From: Synchiropus splendidus
Lineage: Eukaryota > Chordata > Actinopteri > Syngnathiformes > Callionymidae
Length of the DNA stretch: 64,000 nucleotides
Assembly (NCBI RefSeq): GCF_027744825.2
Contig: NC_071342.1
Location: 19,998,001 to 20,062,000 of the forward strand
Direction: 5' to 3'
Shown: positions 49,885-63,421 of the stretch, piece by piece
How positions within the stretch are numbered: position 1 is the stretch's first letter
How the letters are laid out: each line of letters opens with the position of its first letter
Notes under the pieces: model-generated
Database searches by the model: none
The model's input: only the letters and a program-made list of their open reading frames with translations
What the model was told of the DNA's origin: nothing
Position numbers and translations under genes: made by a program

Positions 49885-52800
49885 GAGATCCAATGATGAG
49901 TGAAATCTTTGTGACATGAAGCACACTGAACATTTTATGTGTTTTATCCAGTATTTTAAAGTTAAAATCTATCCATGTCAACTGATCCATCGATCAACAC
50001 AATCTGATTTAGTCTGCTTGATCAAGGATGTTTTGGAAATTGGTGAACTGAAAAATATTCTGTATGAAGGCTTATGTGGTATAAATCTGGGAAACTTGCA
50101 ACAATAAATTATATATATATTTTTTCTGTAATTAATTACTGATAATGAACACGTTCAAGTCCCAGCTACACTATTGCTTGAGATATAATGACACACCAGA
50201 AGGTGGTCTTTAGTTCAAGTTCAAATTAACTGACTGGAAATGTGAGTTGTTTTTCTAAATCTATTAAGTTTTGAAACAAATGACATAGTGCACGACTGTA
50301 ATCTCAGTGACACAACAACTTAACAAGACCAGTACTGTCTCCCATCCAGTTGAATACTTGACTTCATATTACCGTATGTGCCACTGAGCTAAGAGCAGTT
50401 GTGTGAAGAAGGCAGTGGAAACCACTACTGCAAATCCAGGTAACCACAAGGCACATTATTACTTGTCTCTAATGGTGAGCTCATCTATTATTCACCAGGT
50501 TGTTATGTGCTTTCGGAGCAGTACAGAGAGTGCCAGATGCATTCAGGTTCAGGTCTGCGCATACTGAGTCTGGCTCATCTAGCCTGGGGAGGAACTCTGC
50601 AGGGAGGAAGCCTCCACAGCAAAGCAGTGTAGCTCTTCTAACACAAGACTCCTGTTGTTAAGACTCAGTCAGCATGGTGAGAGCAACAACGTGTTAAACT
50701 CTCTTGTTCTGGGGCGACATTTCTTTTGTCATCGAGTGGAACAGTGCCAGAGTTAAGTAGAGCGGACAGGTGAGGGGCGGAGAGAGCCGAGGGGAGTGAC
50801 AGTGTACAGAGATGGGATTTGAAGGAGTCGAGAGGTGTGCCGAGCCTCAAGGGCTGACCTGCTGTTGTTTATTCTTTCCTTTCTTCTCAGAGTTGCAATA
50901 TTATCTCTGCCTGACTGTCTAAGTCAACAGGGGAAGTATCAAGTGGAGGAGAAGCAGGGTTGTGACGGGAGGAGAGGACACAACGATTTAATTGTGCAAG
51001 GTTCATACTTTCTTTGGAGTTGTGAAATCCCCCAACGGTACAGAGCAATAGCACAAGCTGCCTGACAGCAGGTGAAAAAGTTCCCACTGACGTCAATTAC
51101 TGCAGGAATCAAACTTATTCAGGGAGTCGGTGACTTTAGGAGGACAAAAAGAGTCCACAACAAAGGGACCACAGTGTTTTCTTTGCCTGAGAAGGGGGGA
51201 TTTGAGCCTCTGTGAAGTTGCGCCACGCCGGCGAACCAAAGTACTGCGAGAGCTGAAGTTTACAGACACACAGAGTTTCCGGGACAACAGAGTGTAAGCC
51301 ATCACCAAGGTGACATGTATGCTACGCATGGCGACAGAGCACACGTGTGGAGTTAAACTCGTCTTGGTGGCAGTAAAATTGACCTGCTGCTCCTGCGACT
51401 GGCAGCGCACAGGCTTCCGTGCTTAATCCGCAGGTCTTTGAACCATCAGAGAGGCCCTAGAGTCAGGGATTTGGATGAGCTGAACTCACACGCTAGGATC
51501 ACTGGGAGCACACCTACCAACAAAGGTGGCGACAAAAGTATGCAATTACATCCCACAGCTGTCGACCTAGCGAGGGTCATTAATTCAAAATACATTGGCA
51601 CTTGGACCACCACCAGGAACCCAAAAACATGTGGAAACATAAAAGCAAATAAATGAAATGAAGACTCATTAAGAGACCCCAAATCAATCTGTTTTAGGTC
51701 GCTAATTTGTGAGTCACTGCACCGTAATTATGACAGACAGAAGCCATTGCCTGAGAAAATAAACAGAGTCCGACACACAACATTAAGCACAAAGAAGGCA
51801 TTGTTGGCTGGAGTACTGCATTTATAACCGTATTCTGATTTGAAGTCCAACATTCCCAACTTTTCACTTTTGTTTCTGTCCAATTGAGCCCAGATTCTGT
51901 CAGCCACAAGGTCTTCGAAAGTGCTTGAGCAAACATGACTGCACATTGCTGGAGTGCTTTTGAGGAATGAAACCTGAGCAGGGATGACGTGGAGGACCAG
52001 ATACTTAAACAGAAATAAAATATCACAACTGCTGACATGGGTGGTTGAAGACTTCTGGGATGTGCTTTGGGAGACGATAGATGTTTCTCCAAAAGGGAGT
52101 TTAACAATGGTTTGTCACTGGTGAAATAGTAAGAAAAAAAAAAAAGTTATGCAACGGCTCTGCAACTGATCCGCTGCTCTTTGGCTAATGCACATCCAAT
52201 TTCAAAAGGGTCCTCCTCCAGCTTCCCCAGGTCGAGTACAGGAGTTTTGTTCATGACAGATTGAGGATGCTTGTGTAATCTCTGGTATAGTGATGACTGC
52301 TGCACAGACAATGCATTCATTCACCACCCTGAATCTTCAAACACAGTCAAGATACCTTGTGTTTTTGTTTGGTTTTAGCATGCGGTTAGCGTTGCCCAAC
52401 CACTTGTGGACGTTCGAGATTAAGCCTAGTAAGCATTGGTTACATAATTGAATTGTCATTTCAAAGTTGAGTTAATGCTGGATGAAGCTACATCAATGAT
52501 GAGTCGGCAACTGCAAATTCTTTCAGAATGTCATTACATTTCACAAGCTCCATTTAGACCTAAAACACCAAACCACTGACATCACATTGTTTTTCTCAGT
52601 TTTAAATTGTTTTCCCAGGCTAAACAATTTAGACATATTGTGTCCATGCTAAGTGAAGGCAAACAAAACTACAATTCGCCAGAAATATGTCCATTCCAAC
52701 CAGAACTACAGGATGACTTTAATGTACTGAGTTACGTCTTCTTTTAATCTTGTGCAGCACGTGTAGCTCAGTGACACTTGACTCTATAGCAGACATGGAA

Positions 52801-55800
52801 AACTGGTTTGGTTTGTCGCCCAGCTCAGAACTCTTCATGAGTCTTCAGAATAAATTAATCTCTTCTCCGAGGCCTTGGAAAGCACTCAGCATGTTTGGGA
52901 GTGTATGGTGGTCTGTGGCAATCGCATGAAGCGGCAGGTTGAGATTGGAAAAAGAGGCTCGACAATAACACACTAAACAAACTGGAGTGTTGTCTGCATG
53001 CTGGGGCAGACTGATCTCAATTATTAGTGTAAGCTTTTACGGTTGCCAATCTGTGGTAAATAAATAAGTGGAGGCACTATGACTTGTATATCACTCAGCA
53101 GTAAGTGGAGGGTAAAATGAGGAGTGATGGCAGTGGAAAGGTTTGGACTGTCACTCATTACCAGGGCTATGTAAAGAACAGGAACTGACTGGCAGCGTGT
53201 CGTTGCAACATCTGCCAAGACGTGACAAGCTCACAGCACAGAGGAAAACAGGTGACAAGTTTTCTCACGGCATCGCTGCGCTATGTAAACAGTTAGGCTC
53301 AGACATAAACTTCCTCGCAACAGTGCCTGGCACCGGCCCCAGTCTATACCTCCTCCCAGCCACTTGGCCTGCTAAGCTCTACTCAGACCCTGTTTCTGCT
53401 GCCTTCAAGAGCCCTGTAAATTCCATCAGTGGATATAGGATTATATATTAAGCTTTTCCAAAGCCGTTGCTCTTAATTAACTAAACAAACTATTTTGCCT
53501 GACAAGTTCCACAGCACGACTTAACCCAAATGTATTCCCAAAGTCCAGTGCAAATGTGACTCTTGGCTGGTCGAGGTCCATTTTCCATACACATGTGTAC
53601 ACAGAGCCACCGCAGCCGGAAATAAAATTAGCAGCAAAATACACAAGAGGAAAAACTATCCATGTTAAGTGATCAAATGCATTGCTTTTCCTTTCATTTG
53701 ATTTACTTGTGAAGGCTGATCTCAGAGGGACTTTTGACACAATCTTCATCTCTCCGCGTCCGCCACAGATTCCTCGTAAGATCAGCAGTCAAGTTTTGAC
53801 ACGAGTCGTGTAGCAGAGGAGGAATGCTTCGGTGGAGGTTGGCGTGTACACTGACAGGATTCAGCCACCAGTTAGGAGAAAGGGGATTTCACAAACAACC
53901 GGGGAGGTCAACAGAAGACGGCTTCCTCCCTAAATTCCTCTATGAACCGTAATGATAGCCACAAAATATCTCGCTTTACTCAAGAAATTAAAACCTCTGA
54001 AGACATTTGTGCCAAGTACATATAAATATTTACGACATGAGATGGAGGCACAGAACAAAACAAAACAAAAGAAAAAAACCTTGATGGCGGGATATGACAC
54101 AATACGATTTTCAGCTCAACCCTGATACAAAACATGAGAAATCGCTTGCAATGAAAACAATTCCTAGAAATATATGGGGCAGCAATATAGAGGAAATGAA
54201 AACTCAAGATCATTAATCACACTGCAGTTGTTCTGGTGGAGCCACCGTACAGAGAGGAGTCGGTGTTTACATTCCTCAAAGTGGATGTGATGGTATCAGG
54301 TGGATGAGAAGGGCAAGATTGTCGAGGGAAGAAACTATTATCTCACGTACTTGCACGTCTGCCAAGGCCACGATGGTGCGCTGTAAACTGATATTTTAGC
54401 CATCTGCAAAAGCAATGGACAAACCCTTCTTCGTTCTCTTCAGTCGAATTGAAACTAGGAGTGATATTAGCAGCAGCTCCGAGAGGCTGTGTCAGTCAAA
54501 CAGCGCCGGCCTCCTGACACCCAATACTGGGAAAGTACCTGTCCTCTGTTTTCACCACGTCTCATAGCATGAAGTGAGATGTTTAACGGGATTAGAAGTC
54601 AACCAAGAGAGAGTTCAACAATGAGGATTAACAACAGCGATTCACATGCCATTGAACTGCTTGGAGGGGAACTTTACACTCAAGCACGTGTCAATCCAAG
54701 AGGAAGATGTCATGATCCAACACAGAGAACGCTGTCAAAAACACACCGGAAATAATCAATCTGAGAAAGGATATTCGGCCAGCTACAGTCTGCCTTGTCA
54801 TATAGTTTTACAAAGAATACAAACCTATCCTATATTTAGGATGTACAGAGGCAGAAAGTTCCACTCACCACAGGTGACTTTCAGCACATGTTGGGTTCAG
54901 CTGCACGGCCTCTTCGCCAACTCTCTTTCCTAAGAGACATAACATCTATATTGAGTCAAATGAAGCTGTAAAAAGGTAAATTGCCCTTTGATTTAAAAAC
55001 AACAACAACAATTGAGAGCTGAACAGACATCTAAATTATAAAGCACTTTGTATTTAATCTGATCTATTTATTATCAATTTCTGGCCACGTGAATCACAGT
55101 GTCTGTAATGGTCTGTATTTCAAGTTTCTAGCCGTTTCTTCTACACCACCATGTACTTGGAACTTGCAGTTTTTGCTAATCAAAAAAGTAATCATACTTA
55201 AATAAGACTAAAAAGTGTAATAGAATAAAAAGAGTAGGGGCACGATTAAAACTATTAACTACTATTAATAAGAGATGAACATAAAGACCAGACTAAAACC
55301 AAAAATGCCAGCAAAACTAACACGAATGCAGAGGAGTGTTAGTTCTCACATCATAGAGTATGATAGAAGAATGCCATTTAGAAGTTAGACAAACACAAGA
55401 CAGGATTGAGCCACAATGGAAAGTGTCATCTGCTCTATTAATACCAGTGTGAATGTCAAGGTGTCAAGTCATTAGATGTGAGCAGGAAATAACAGCTCCA
55501 ATTACGTACATAAAGGACGACAGAGGACAGGTCAAATCGCTGCGTGTACTGAACGTAACCAGACGTCCACATTAGTTTTAAAAGGGCAAGGTTTGTGGCC
55601 TTGAATCACATGAGCACTACAATGTAGAAAAGTAATGTGGATTACCACTTTCTGCGTGGATCTTCTTGTCTTCCAGCTCGGTGGTGACATCATGAACATC
55701 GCAGTAAGCTCGAATCAGTCTCCAGAGGAATGTAGAGTTCTGTCCAAACTGGAGATGCAGACGCTATTGAGCATAGCTTCATGAGAAAGTTAACAGGTTT

Positions 55801-55998
55801 GATTGATAGCAAACCTCTTCTTGGTGCTGCAGGAGGATTGCCAGACTCTCTTTCTTGTCAGATTCGGTGCCATGGTGGAGAAAATCAATCCTCTCACGGA
55901 GGTCGACAAGTTTCTGGTCCTTCAACAGCTGCTCTTCATCACTCAGTTCTACATCGCTTTGGTCCTCGTCCTCAGAGTCTGTCAGTGCAGTGATGTAC
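44171..55998 (-). CDS. rmdn2: Regulator of microtubule dynamics protein 2, C-terminal nine exons (5' partial)
   Basis: Reverse-strand exons, 5' to 3': 55815-55998, 55646-55748, 54869-54929, 48666-48741, 47354-47431, 45422-45520, 45148-45201, 45006-45086 and 44171-44230. All have AG/GT borders and the phases chain without error, giving 264 aa and a TGA at 44173-44171. The protein matches the RMDN (FAM82) family. It starts with [15 protein letters not shown], then [83 protein letters not shown] and the last TPR-like helices. RMDN proteins are TPR-like membrane-anchored proteins linked to microtubules. The tail-to-tail position beside CYP1B1 favours RMDN2 over its paralogue RMDN3. The last exon diverges after DEEAQKEL, ending [11 protein letters not shown]. 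The N-terminal membrane anchor and coiled coil are not found and probably lie beyond 64000. Confidence 0.92.
46877..46924. repeat. 48-bp perfect palindrome without spacer
   Basis: CATTGCTCAAGTTTCCATCA plus CAGA is followed at once by its exact reverse complement. The two 24-bp arms meet at AGATCT with no loop. It lies in the RMDN2 intron between the exons at 47354-47431 and 45422-45520. Confidence 0.97.
48742..54868 (-). other. rmdn2: Large RMDN2 intron
   Basis: A 6.1-kb intron between the exon ending CHLW-type (54869) and the exon starting YAIMCG (48741). Apart from the tandem duplication with (TA)n at 49577-49960, no gene or recognisable element was found. Confidence 0.8.
49577..49960. repeat. 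Tandem duplication (two units of about 176 and 208 bp)
   Basis: The unit beginning AGCAAGAACACAGCATCAGT is present at 49577-49752 and again at 49753-49960. It contains a (TA)n tract that is short in the first copy and about 60 bp in the second. Outside the TA tract the copies are nearly identical, so the duplication is recent. It lies within an RMDN2 intron. Confidence 0.92.
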
Positions 55999-58900
55999 CT
56001 GTACACACAAAAATAGCAGAATCGGTTCGACACTTTCCTCTTTCAGGGCAATTCAGCTTGGAGAGTCACACCACAGGTGAGGAAGGGAAGAGAGTGCAGG
56101 CAGATGACGACAGAGTAGGGCCAAGGCTGAGGCCTCTAAGGACCGGAGTGATCACCGCCATCATGTAGGAGGAGTTATTCCACCAAAAGCGGAAGCTGTT
56201 CCACGTTAATTCTAGTCAGTGATCCAGTTTCCACTGGAAGCGCTGTGACGTTGCGCCGAGCGGCCCAGACGCGTAGTGACTCTAAGATGCACACAGCACT
56301 TCTATTTTTGTTGATGAACAAACTGCGTTCCCATCAATCTGGGGTACAAACAACCGTTCAGGCAGGAAGTTGGTCTGGAAAAGTGAAGTTGATCCAGTAC
56401 ACTTTCAACGCAAAACCCCAGGTGCTAACTTAAAATTACATTTCACTCTGAAGCATCATCATGACTGCTGAGCCAGTGGAGCCAGCGGCAACAAGATGAT
56501 TTCACTGGAAACTTGACTCCACAGACTACAAGGAAAATGATCAAATAAAGAGGCAGCGTGCAAGACATGGACAGTACAGCTAATCCTTAACTGGAGTTCA
56601 ACAATTTGTGAGAGTTATGTCTTAGAACTAGACGCCTCTTGAAGACACCCCATACTGAGATACGTCAGATGCTTAACTTTTATACAGAATAAAGTAAGGA
56701 TATCCTGATTCTTCCTCCCGCTTTCCATAGCTTAGTTTGTGTCTTATGAATCAGAAGACAAGTCATTTCATTGTCAATATTCCACGACCCTGCATCAACA
56801 GGAGACCTTTGCTGGAAAATCCAACACCTTTTTAACCAATTTCGTGGTGAAGAAAAGAACCCAAACAACTCCAGTAAGCTCGATAAATGTACTTTGATGG
56901 CAATTACTGTCAGTGAACTGGGAAAACAAGAACAAAAACATGAGACAACAATGACAATATTTTTTAGAGTTCCTATGAATTAGTGGTTCAAGATGTACTT
57001 TGTTGGCGCTTATCTCTCCATTAGAACCATGGGTGGTAATCTTCAAGCAATAAACACAAAAAACTACAATCTACCTAGTAGATATAGACATAGCCCTAAA
57101 TGTCTCCTTTATTGGAGTGGTTTTTAGACTGTAGCAGACTGCTCCATTCTGATGTACATGCAGTAACCCTAGAAGCCCTCTCTGTACTTCCCCGAGCCAC
57201 AAGACCAACAAACAATGAGGAAACAAATACAAAAACTTGGCTGTATTCCAAAAATTTGGTACCTCAAAATGCAGGAAATAGTGCTCCAGAGAGATATGAA
57301 TTCCAAAACTTTCCAGGGGAAACCAGAGCCCACCCCTACAATACTTGCACCGCTGCATGTAACTTCTTCGGAAAAAAAAAGGGGGACTTGCCTTTAAAAA
57401 TGAAAACATTGGGGGTGTTTAGGAATGACCTGAGAACTGAGTCAGTCCAACAACAGTGTTGGACCTTGAAGGTTGGAGCTGGAGATACCGTGGAGAAAGA
57501 GAAGAATCAATAGAATTATCGATAGAAACAATTATGAAGCAGTAAAACAAAATTGACCTGGGGTAGAATCCTGCTCAACAATATCCTAAACATTAACATC
57601 GCAAGGAGGAGTTAATTTAACAAGGATTTTTAAGACTTGTTTATATGCTTAACGCAGGCTACAAGGAATCAAGTCTTGCTTACTTAAAAGGGTCATTCAA
57701 TCATCGAAAACTTCATACTTGAAGGCTTTGCTTGCAAACACAAAGAGATTCGTCAGGGTGCGGCACCCAACACTTGTTTGGACGCTTTACGCTGCCCTTT
57801 CAACTTCTGTAAGTATATTCTGACACCATGAGCTACCACTTGAGATGCAGTTGTAAAAAAACAAAAAGGTGCGCTAATGGTTCAGGTACAAAATAAAAGG
57901 CACGCACAAAGGGCAAAATATGAACAGCCTCAATTAAGTGTTGGCAGCGACTGAACGTGCGTCATTGGTGGTTAAGGGAATATTCTCGGCTCCGAGCCAT
58001 AGTTCAGGGATGTGTCGGAGCGGGTCACAGACAGCTAGAGTACAGACCCGAGCGGTACTTCAAGCCTCAGGCTGCGTGCATAAGGGCATCTGCAGTTGAT
58101 AACACATCTGATGCATATAAACAGATGAACAACAGACGGTGCTTTCTACGAAAACTCCTTCCAAGAGGACAAAGAACATAAACACCTCCATGTGAAATAC
58201 ATTCCCTTTTATCACCTTATCTCAATGGCAAAAAAGAACAAAAAAAACACCATTTCTTGAGGAGTTACAGACATGAAGCTGTTTGGCACTAAATACATTT
58301 CAGGCATATGGCATAAAAAGTGAAGTCTTGGTACCAGTGAAGCAGCCCACGCAAAACAGTGTGAAAGACTATGGTAGATGACACTTCTCAAGTACTCTCG
58401 GCTCTGATTCTTGTTTTGACATGAACACCAAACGCTAAGATCTGTATCACCGTCTTCTTGTCCTACTTTTTTTTTTTTCAAAACAAGAATTGTCTTTTAA
58501 TATCCACTGTGACATGCACTGAGTTGGATCACGTCTATATGCGTGAAGTGACTAAGTTTAAACCTGACCGTGTGTAATGTGCAAGGGGCGTGACAAAAAA
58601 TAATCAATATGGCCATCATCGATGCCCCACCTTGCATGATGTGATTGTAAGTATTGAATCTCAATATTGAAGTATTGATATTTTTTATGAGTAAAAAAAG
58701 TGCATTTTATGTGATTCCTATACCAATATTGTATTGAAAAGAAATGTGTCCAACAAGCAAGGAGAGACATCATAAGTGAAGCAGAGAAATACACATATTC
58801 TGAAGCAAATCTCTGCGAATTTCTGAACCCTTTGGTTCCTATATGAAGGAAGAACAAGACAAGAACATGGCTGACACAGCTTTTGGTTCAGAAAGTGGCC

Positions 58901-60676
58901 ATCAGGTTGATGGCCTCAAGGAGTGCTAGTTGTTAATTTAGCCGATGTGGTAGCAGCCAGGCAAGACAAGATTGCTTAAAACAGGATTTGACGCTGCATG
59001 CTTTGCAGCATCATTCCTCCTAGACTTCATTGAATCTTAGTTTTAATCTTGATTTGTCTTAAGACTGTCATTTCAGGATCGTATGGCAAATCCAATCCGA
59101 AATCCTGCTCTAAATCCTAACCCCTGAGCAAACCTCAGAAGATCAAACCGATTATTGAGCAATGCACTGCAGCTTAAGAAAATGTGAATGGGTGTGCATT
59201 CATCTTTAGACTGCCAGGAACGGTCTTTGGCAAAGTCTGTCTCAAAACACAAACCGAGGGATGCTTTGGAAAAACCAGGCTAAGCTTCAGTTGTGGTAAG
59301 ACGGCCATTTTTTTTTTGGGGACCTGTGTCATTCATTCACTCATTCCCTAATTCATTCAGCCTTTTGTCCTTTTATTCATTCAGCAGTCTGTTTTATCTG
59401 CCTCCCTGCAGTTATTTACTCAGTGGAGCTGGAGAGACTGGCAACACAGTACTGAGAGATCAGCGCATTCCTGTCACGCCATTCCACGGCTCATGAATCA
59501 GTTGAAAGAAGAAGGACGCGAAGATCCACTTGTATTGATGTGCCTGTTTGTATTACATAAAGAGTATACTAATGTTTGTGCATGAGCGGTGTCATCATTG
59601 CAATGTTGCCAGACCCAACATGTCTTAATATCTGGACCCAGCAGCGTCATTTTGAGCATCTCATTTCTGCACACAGACCAGCGAGGGCCTCAAAAAAGCG
59701 GTTCAACAGACATTCGGAAATCCATGGATGGATGAGCATGTTGAGAGGAAATCAGCAACAGAAACTAACATTCTAATTCTTTGGGTGAGTCATCAATTCT
59801 TCATTGACTGAAAAAAAACTGGAAGTGCAATGTTCACATGAACATAAACAAATCTGGTACATGATACATGTAATATATGGAAAATAAATAAAAATTGGAA
59901 TTGACCAGCAGTATGAAGATCGCTAAAGCATTGACTTTTATTTTACATTACACCGAATTTACTCACATTTAACACCATAAGGCTACGAGTACACAACAAG
60001 TACACAACTTCATTTTGATATTGTCTCAAATCATGCTATATTTTCATAGAATGTCACTGAAATACAGCCATAGAGCTTTAACACAAATGTTTATTTTCAT
60101 CATGCACACTATATGACAATGAGCCCATTGAGTTCAATTCACTTCATGGTGTTATCACAAGCTGGAGGGGTTCATTTGCAGCGCGACTCCAGGGGAGACT
60201 GACGATTCAACAGCCCAAGAGACACTGACAGGAGCTTTCAATAGAGTGAAGGCAAGCTCCCCAGTTACATCATTCAAAACAAAGCAGAGTTACCATCCCA
60301 ACATCAGTGCAACACTGAACATGCAGCGTCGCTCTTTCACTGGTAGCTGTGGCGACGGGGGACTGAACCGGGTAAGTGGAGAGAATTGCATTCTCCTTTG
60401 AGTCTCTGAGAAGAACAAATGACCTTTTTCTGTGACTAGCAACAACAAAAAACTGTTTCACCTCAAAAGAGAAAACTGTCTCGGGTGAATGCAACCTCTT
60501 TCGAGTTGACATCAAATCCAGCTGTGGCAATGACTATAACTTAATAATTATTGTCCGATATCGGCAGGACCTTCACTCTGCAGGTACGTTCATTTTTAGC
60601 TGCTTTCCAGATTAACAGCAACTATCTGCTGAGCCAATACCTAAGTGTTCATCACCAGATGCATTGCTCGTCACAA

Positions 60677-60691
60677 CCACTAGATGGCGGC
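60677..60691 (+). promoter_or_regulatory. Candidate CTCF site
   Basis: CCACTAGATGGCGGC matches the vertebrate CTCF core CCASYAGRKGGC without mismatch. Motif match only; it lies in intronic or intergenic DNA upstream of the visible RMDN2 exons. Confidence 0.5.
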
Positions 60692-63350
60692 AAAATGCTC
60701 CCAATATGATGCTCAAAAGAAGTTTAAATTTGAGGTTAAAGAACTGAACGGCGGACGTAAAATATATAATATAAAGTCATATCTAATGGTCACAGAACAG
60801 GGATTAAAAGGGTTATTTACTCCAAAACATTATACTTCTGTAATGTGTTGTACGAATTTGGTGGCTTGTGCACAGTTGTGCTGCAAAAGCGGGTCGACAT
60901 CACAGGGATGCTTGACTAAAGCCATTAATCAAAAGGCAGACAATAAACCCCTTCTCTCATTTTCGAACACTCTGGAGAGTGTTGATCGGACTTGCCCGTC
61001 CAAACAAAGGTGACACATAAATCAGCTTAAATCAACAACTCTCCAATGTCACCATTTCTTGTTTGTTGGAATGGGAAGAGAGAGAAGTGGTAATGTCTTT
61101 GAGCTACTGTGCTACGGTGTGAATAAACTCAGTGGGAACTGCTCTGTTCTGACTTACAAGTTGCTACAAGACACGTTTAACGCGGCGTGATTGATGGGTC
61201 TGCAAGGAGGTAGCTCAGAGGAAGCCACTCTGACATGTGAGGAGTGAGCTGAACGGGTGAAACGTTCAACCTTTCACATTTTCACATGTTTGATCATTGA
61301 CACTCTCCGGCTGCGTCATTTTGACATTATGTCACCAACTCTGCACCGCTTTCTTTTGAGCTCTTCAGCGGATGTTTTTGCTTCATGACAGCTCAACGGC
61401 AACAGCAGGCGACAGGCCAAGAGCCTCACAGAGGGAATAAAAGAGATATTGAATACAAAAAAAAAACAGCAGATGCAACATAAACGGCTCAATTAAACAC
61501 AAACACAAATTTAATTGGACGATAAAACTGGTTCGTACTTGCTTCGCTTGACAGTTTGAGTTAATTGAGCTTCATTATGTTCCAGCTAAACAATGTCAGC
61601 TTATTTAGGTGTTTAGGAAATTCAGCTGCACGTGATTCCACAAAAGTGTTCCACGTCTAATCTCCATTTCGGTGCTGTTCCAGATCACCATCTCAGTCCT
61701 TGGAACTTCGGAAAGATTGGTCACACATTGTTTCTTACTGACTTCCTACAGTGTGTTTAAGTGAGTTCCAGAAGGCTCCTGCCACCCACTGCCCTAGTGA
61801 GGTCATCTGAATTTGACCATATATGATATATTTGATATTTCAAGTTCCAAAGGGTATCTAATTACAGAAAAAATAAACATAGGACAACAATATTATGAAA
61901 AAAATAACTCTATATGGGTGGAAATTATCTGCTTGGGGGAGGTCAGGGCTTCCAAGTGCATCAGTATAGGCAGGGCCCACAAAAGAAGTCATGACCGAGC
62001 GGCCAATACCAAATACAGCAGAAAATATCAACATTCAGCAGTGATATTCGACTGAAAACAGAGAGGGACGATTCAGTTTTGAACACATTCTCTGTTATTT
62101 GTTGACTTTGATACTGACAATGTTGAGAACTGACAACTGTCAATTTCATTTTGTTAGTTGTTCTTGTAAACAACAAAGAACAAAAAAATAATATTTGTCT
62201 TTGCTTGCATCTGTACAATGCAGCCACATCCAGTTTTTTTTTCACAAATTTGAATGATATTTGAAATTGAATTACATTTTAAGGCTGTTCTAAACTTTTT
62301 TTCCTCCACTGTATTTACCAAACTATTGCATGGCCGTATGCACTTGTTTTCAAGGCAGTAAAAAGTTGAATTAAATGTTTGCAAACATACATTTTGTACT
62401 CAGCAATAAATACTTTAATCTGGCTAATCTTTAAAGTAATCTCAAGCTTCAGATTTCAACAAAGACGCAATGATAGCACTTTGAATTACACAACTGTGTA
62501 GCGTTAGACACTCCTGCCAAGTCCAACACACCTGAAGAGGTCTGGGACTTGAGGATTAGCAGGGCAACGTCAAGACCTTCTGCCTTTCTCTCTCTTTTCA
62601 TTTCCGCTCTCCCCCACACCCTTGTCCAAATGACAGAGCAGCACAACGTGCTCTCTCATTACAGTAGGTGTGGAGTTTGATGAGATTTCTTTGAAAGTAT
62701 GAAGACTTTGGTTACAATTAACATGTTTGATGTGGCAGACACTCGCCTTTATCTACAACTAGGCACTAGGAGAAGGCAAGTATTTTATTTACTTGAAGGA
62801 AACTCTTTTAAGAGCTCCGCATTCATGTTTGTATTTTAACAGTGGAGACCACTTATGCACTTCAATTCTGAAGCAAGCATTTCCTGTATCAAGATAAAAG
62901 ACAATTATCATTCATTGAAAGCAATTATTTTGTCATTTTAAGTCTGGGAAATTTTAGAGGTATTAACGTAGGAAATGTTTGAGGCTTCAACCTCTCTTTC
63001 TGCTCAAGGTGATCAGGTATAGCTGTGTAAACTTGCCCAACGGTTGAAAATTGCATTTAAAATGGGAGAAGTTAAATTATATTTTAAAAGCCAATAGGGA
63101 AATGAGGTGAAATATTTTAAAGGGAACAAATGATTTCTAAAACATGGAATGTAATAATATACATTTTTTAAAATGATCATGAATTAAAAATAAAATTACT
63201 ACATTTTTGAATTGAAAAAGAAACTACAGCAAAAGGTATATATGTTTGGAAATACAGCAGATAATTTAGGATTGTCTTTAGGACATCCTAGATTAGGATT
63301 GTGCAAAACAAATAGTATGATTAAGGGAAATATTAAAGCAAATATAAAAA

Positions 63351-63353
<3 letters not shown>

Positions 63354-63415
<62 letters not shown>
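63354..63415 (+). repeat. Poly(A) followed by (TA)n
   Basis: About 33 A bases run directly into about 30 bp of TA repeat. It resembles the tail of a retroposed sequence, but no recognisable element lies in front of it. Confidence 0.85.

Positions 63416-63421
<6 letters not shown>

Noticed and set aside
44171..55998. Naming the reverse-strand gene RMDN3
   Set aside because: Sequence alone allows either paralogue in places, but the tail-to-tail link to CYP1B1 and the YITA-TD segment favour RMDN2.
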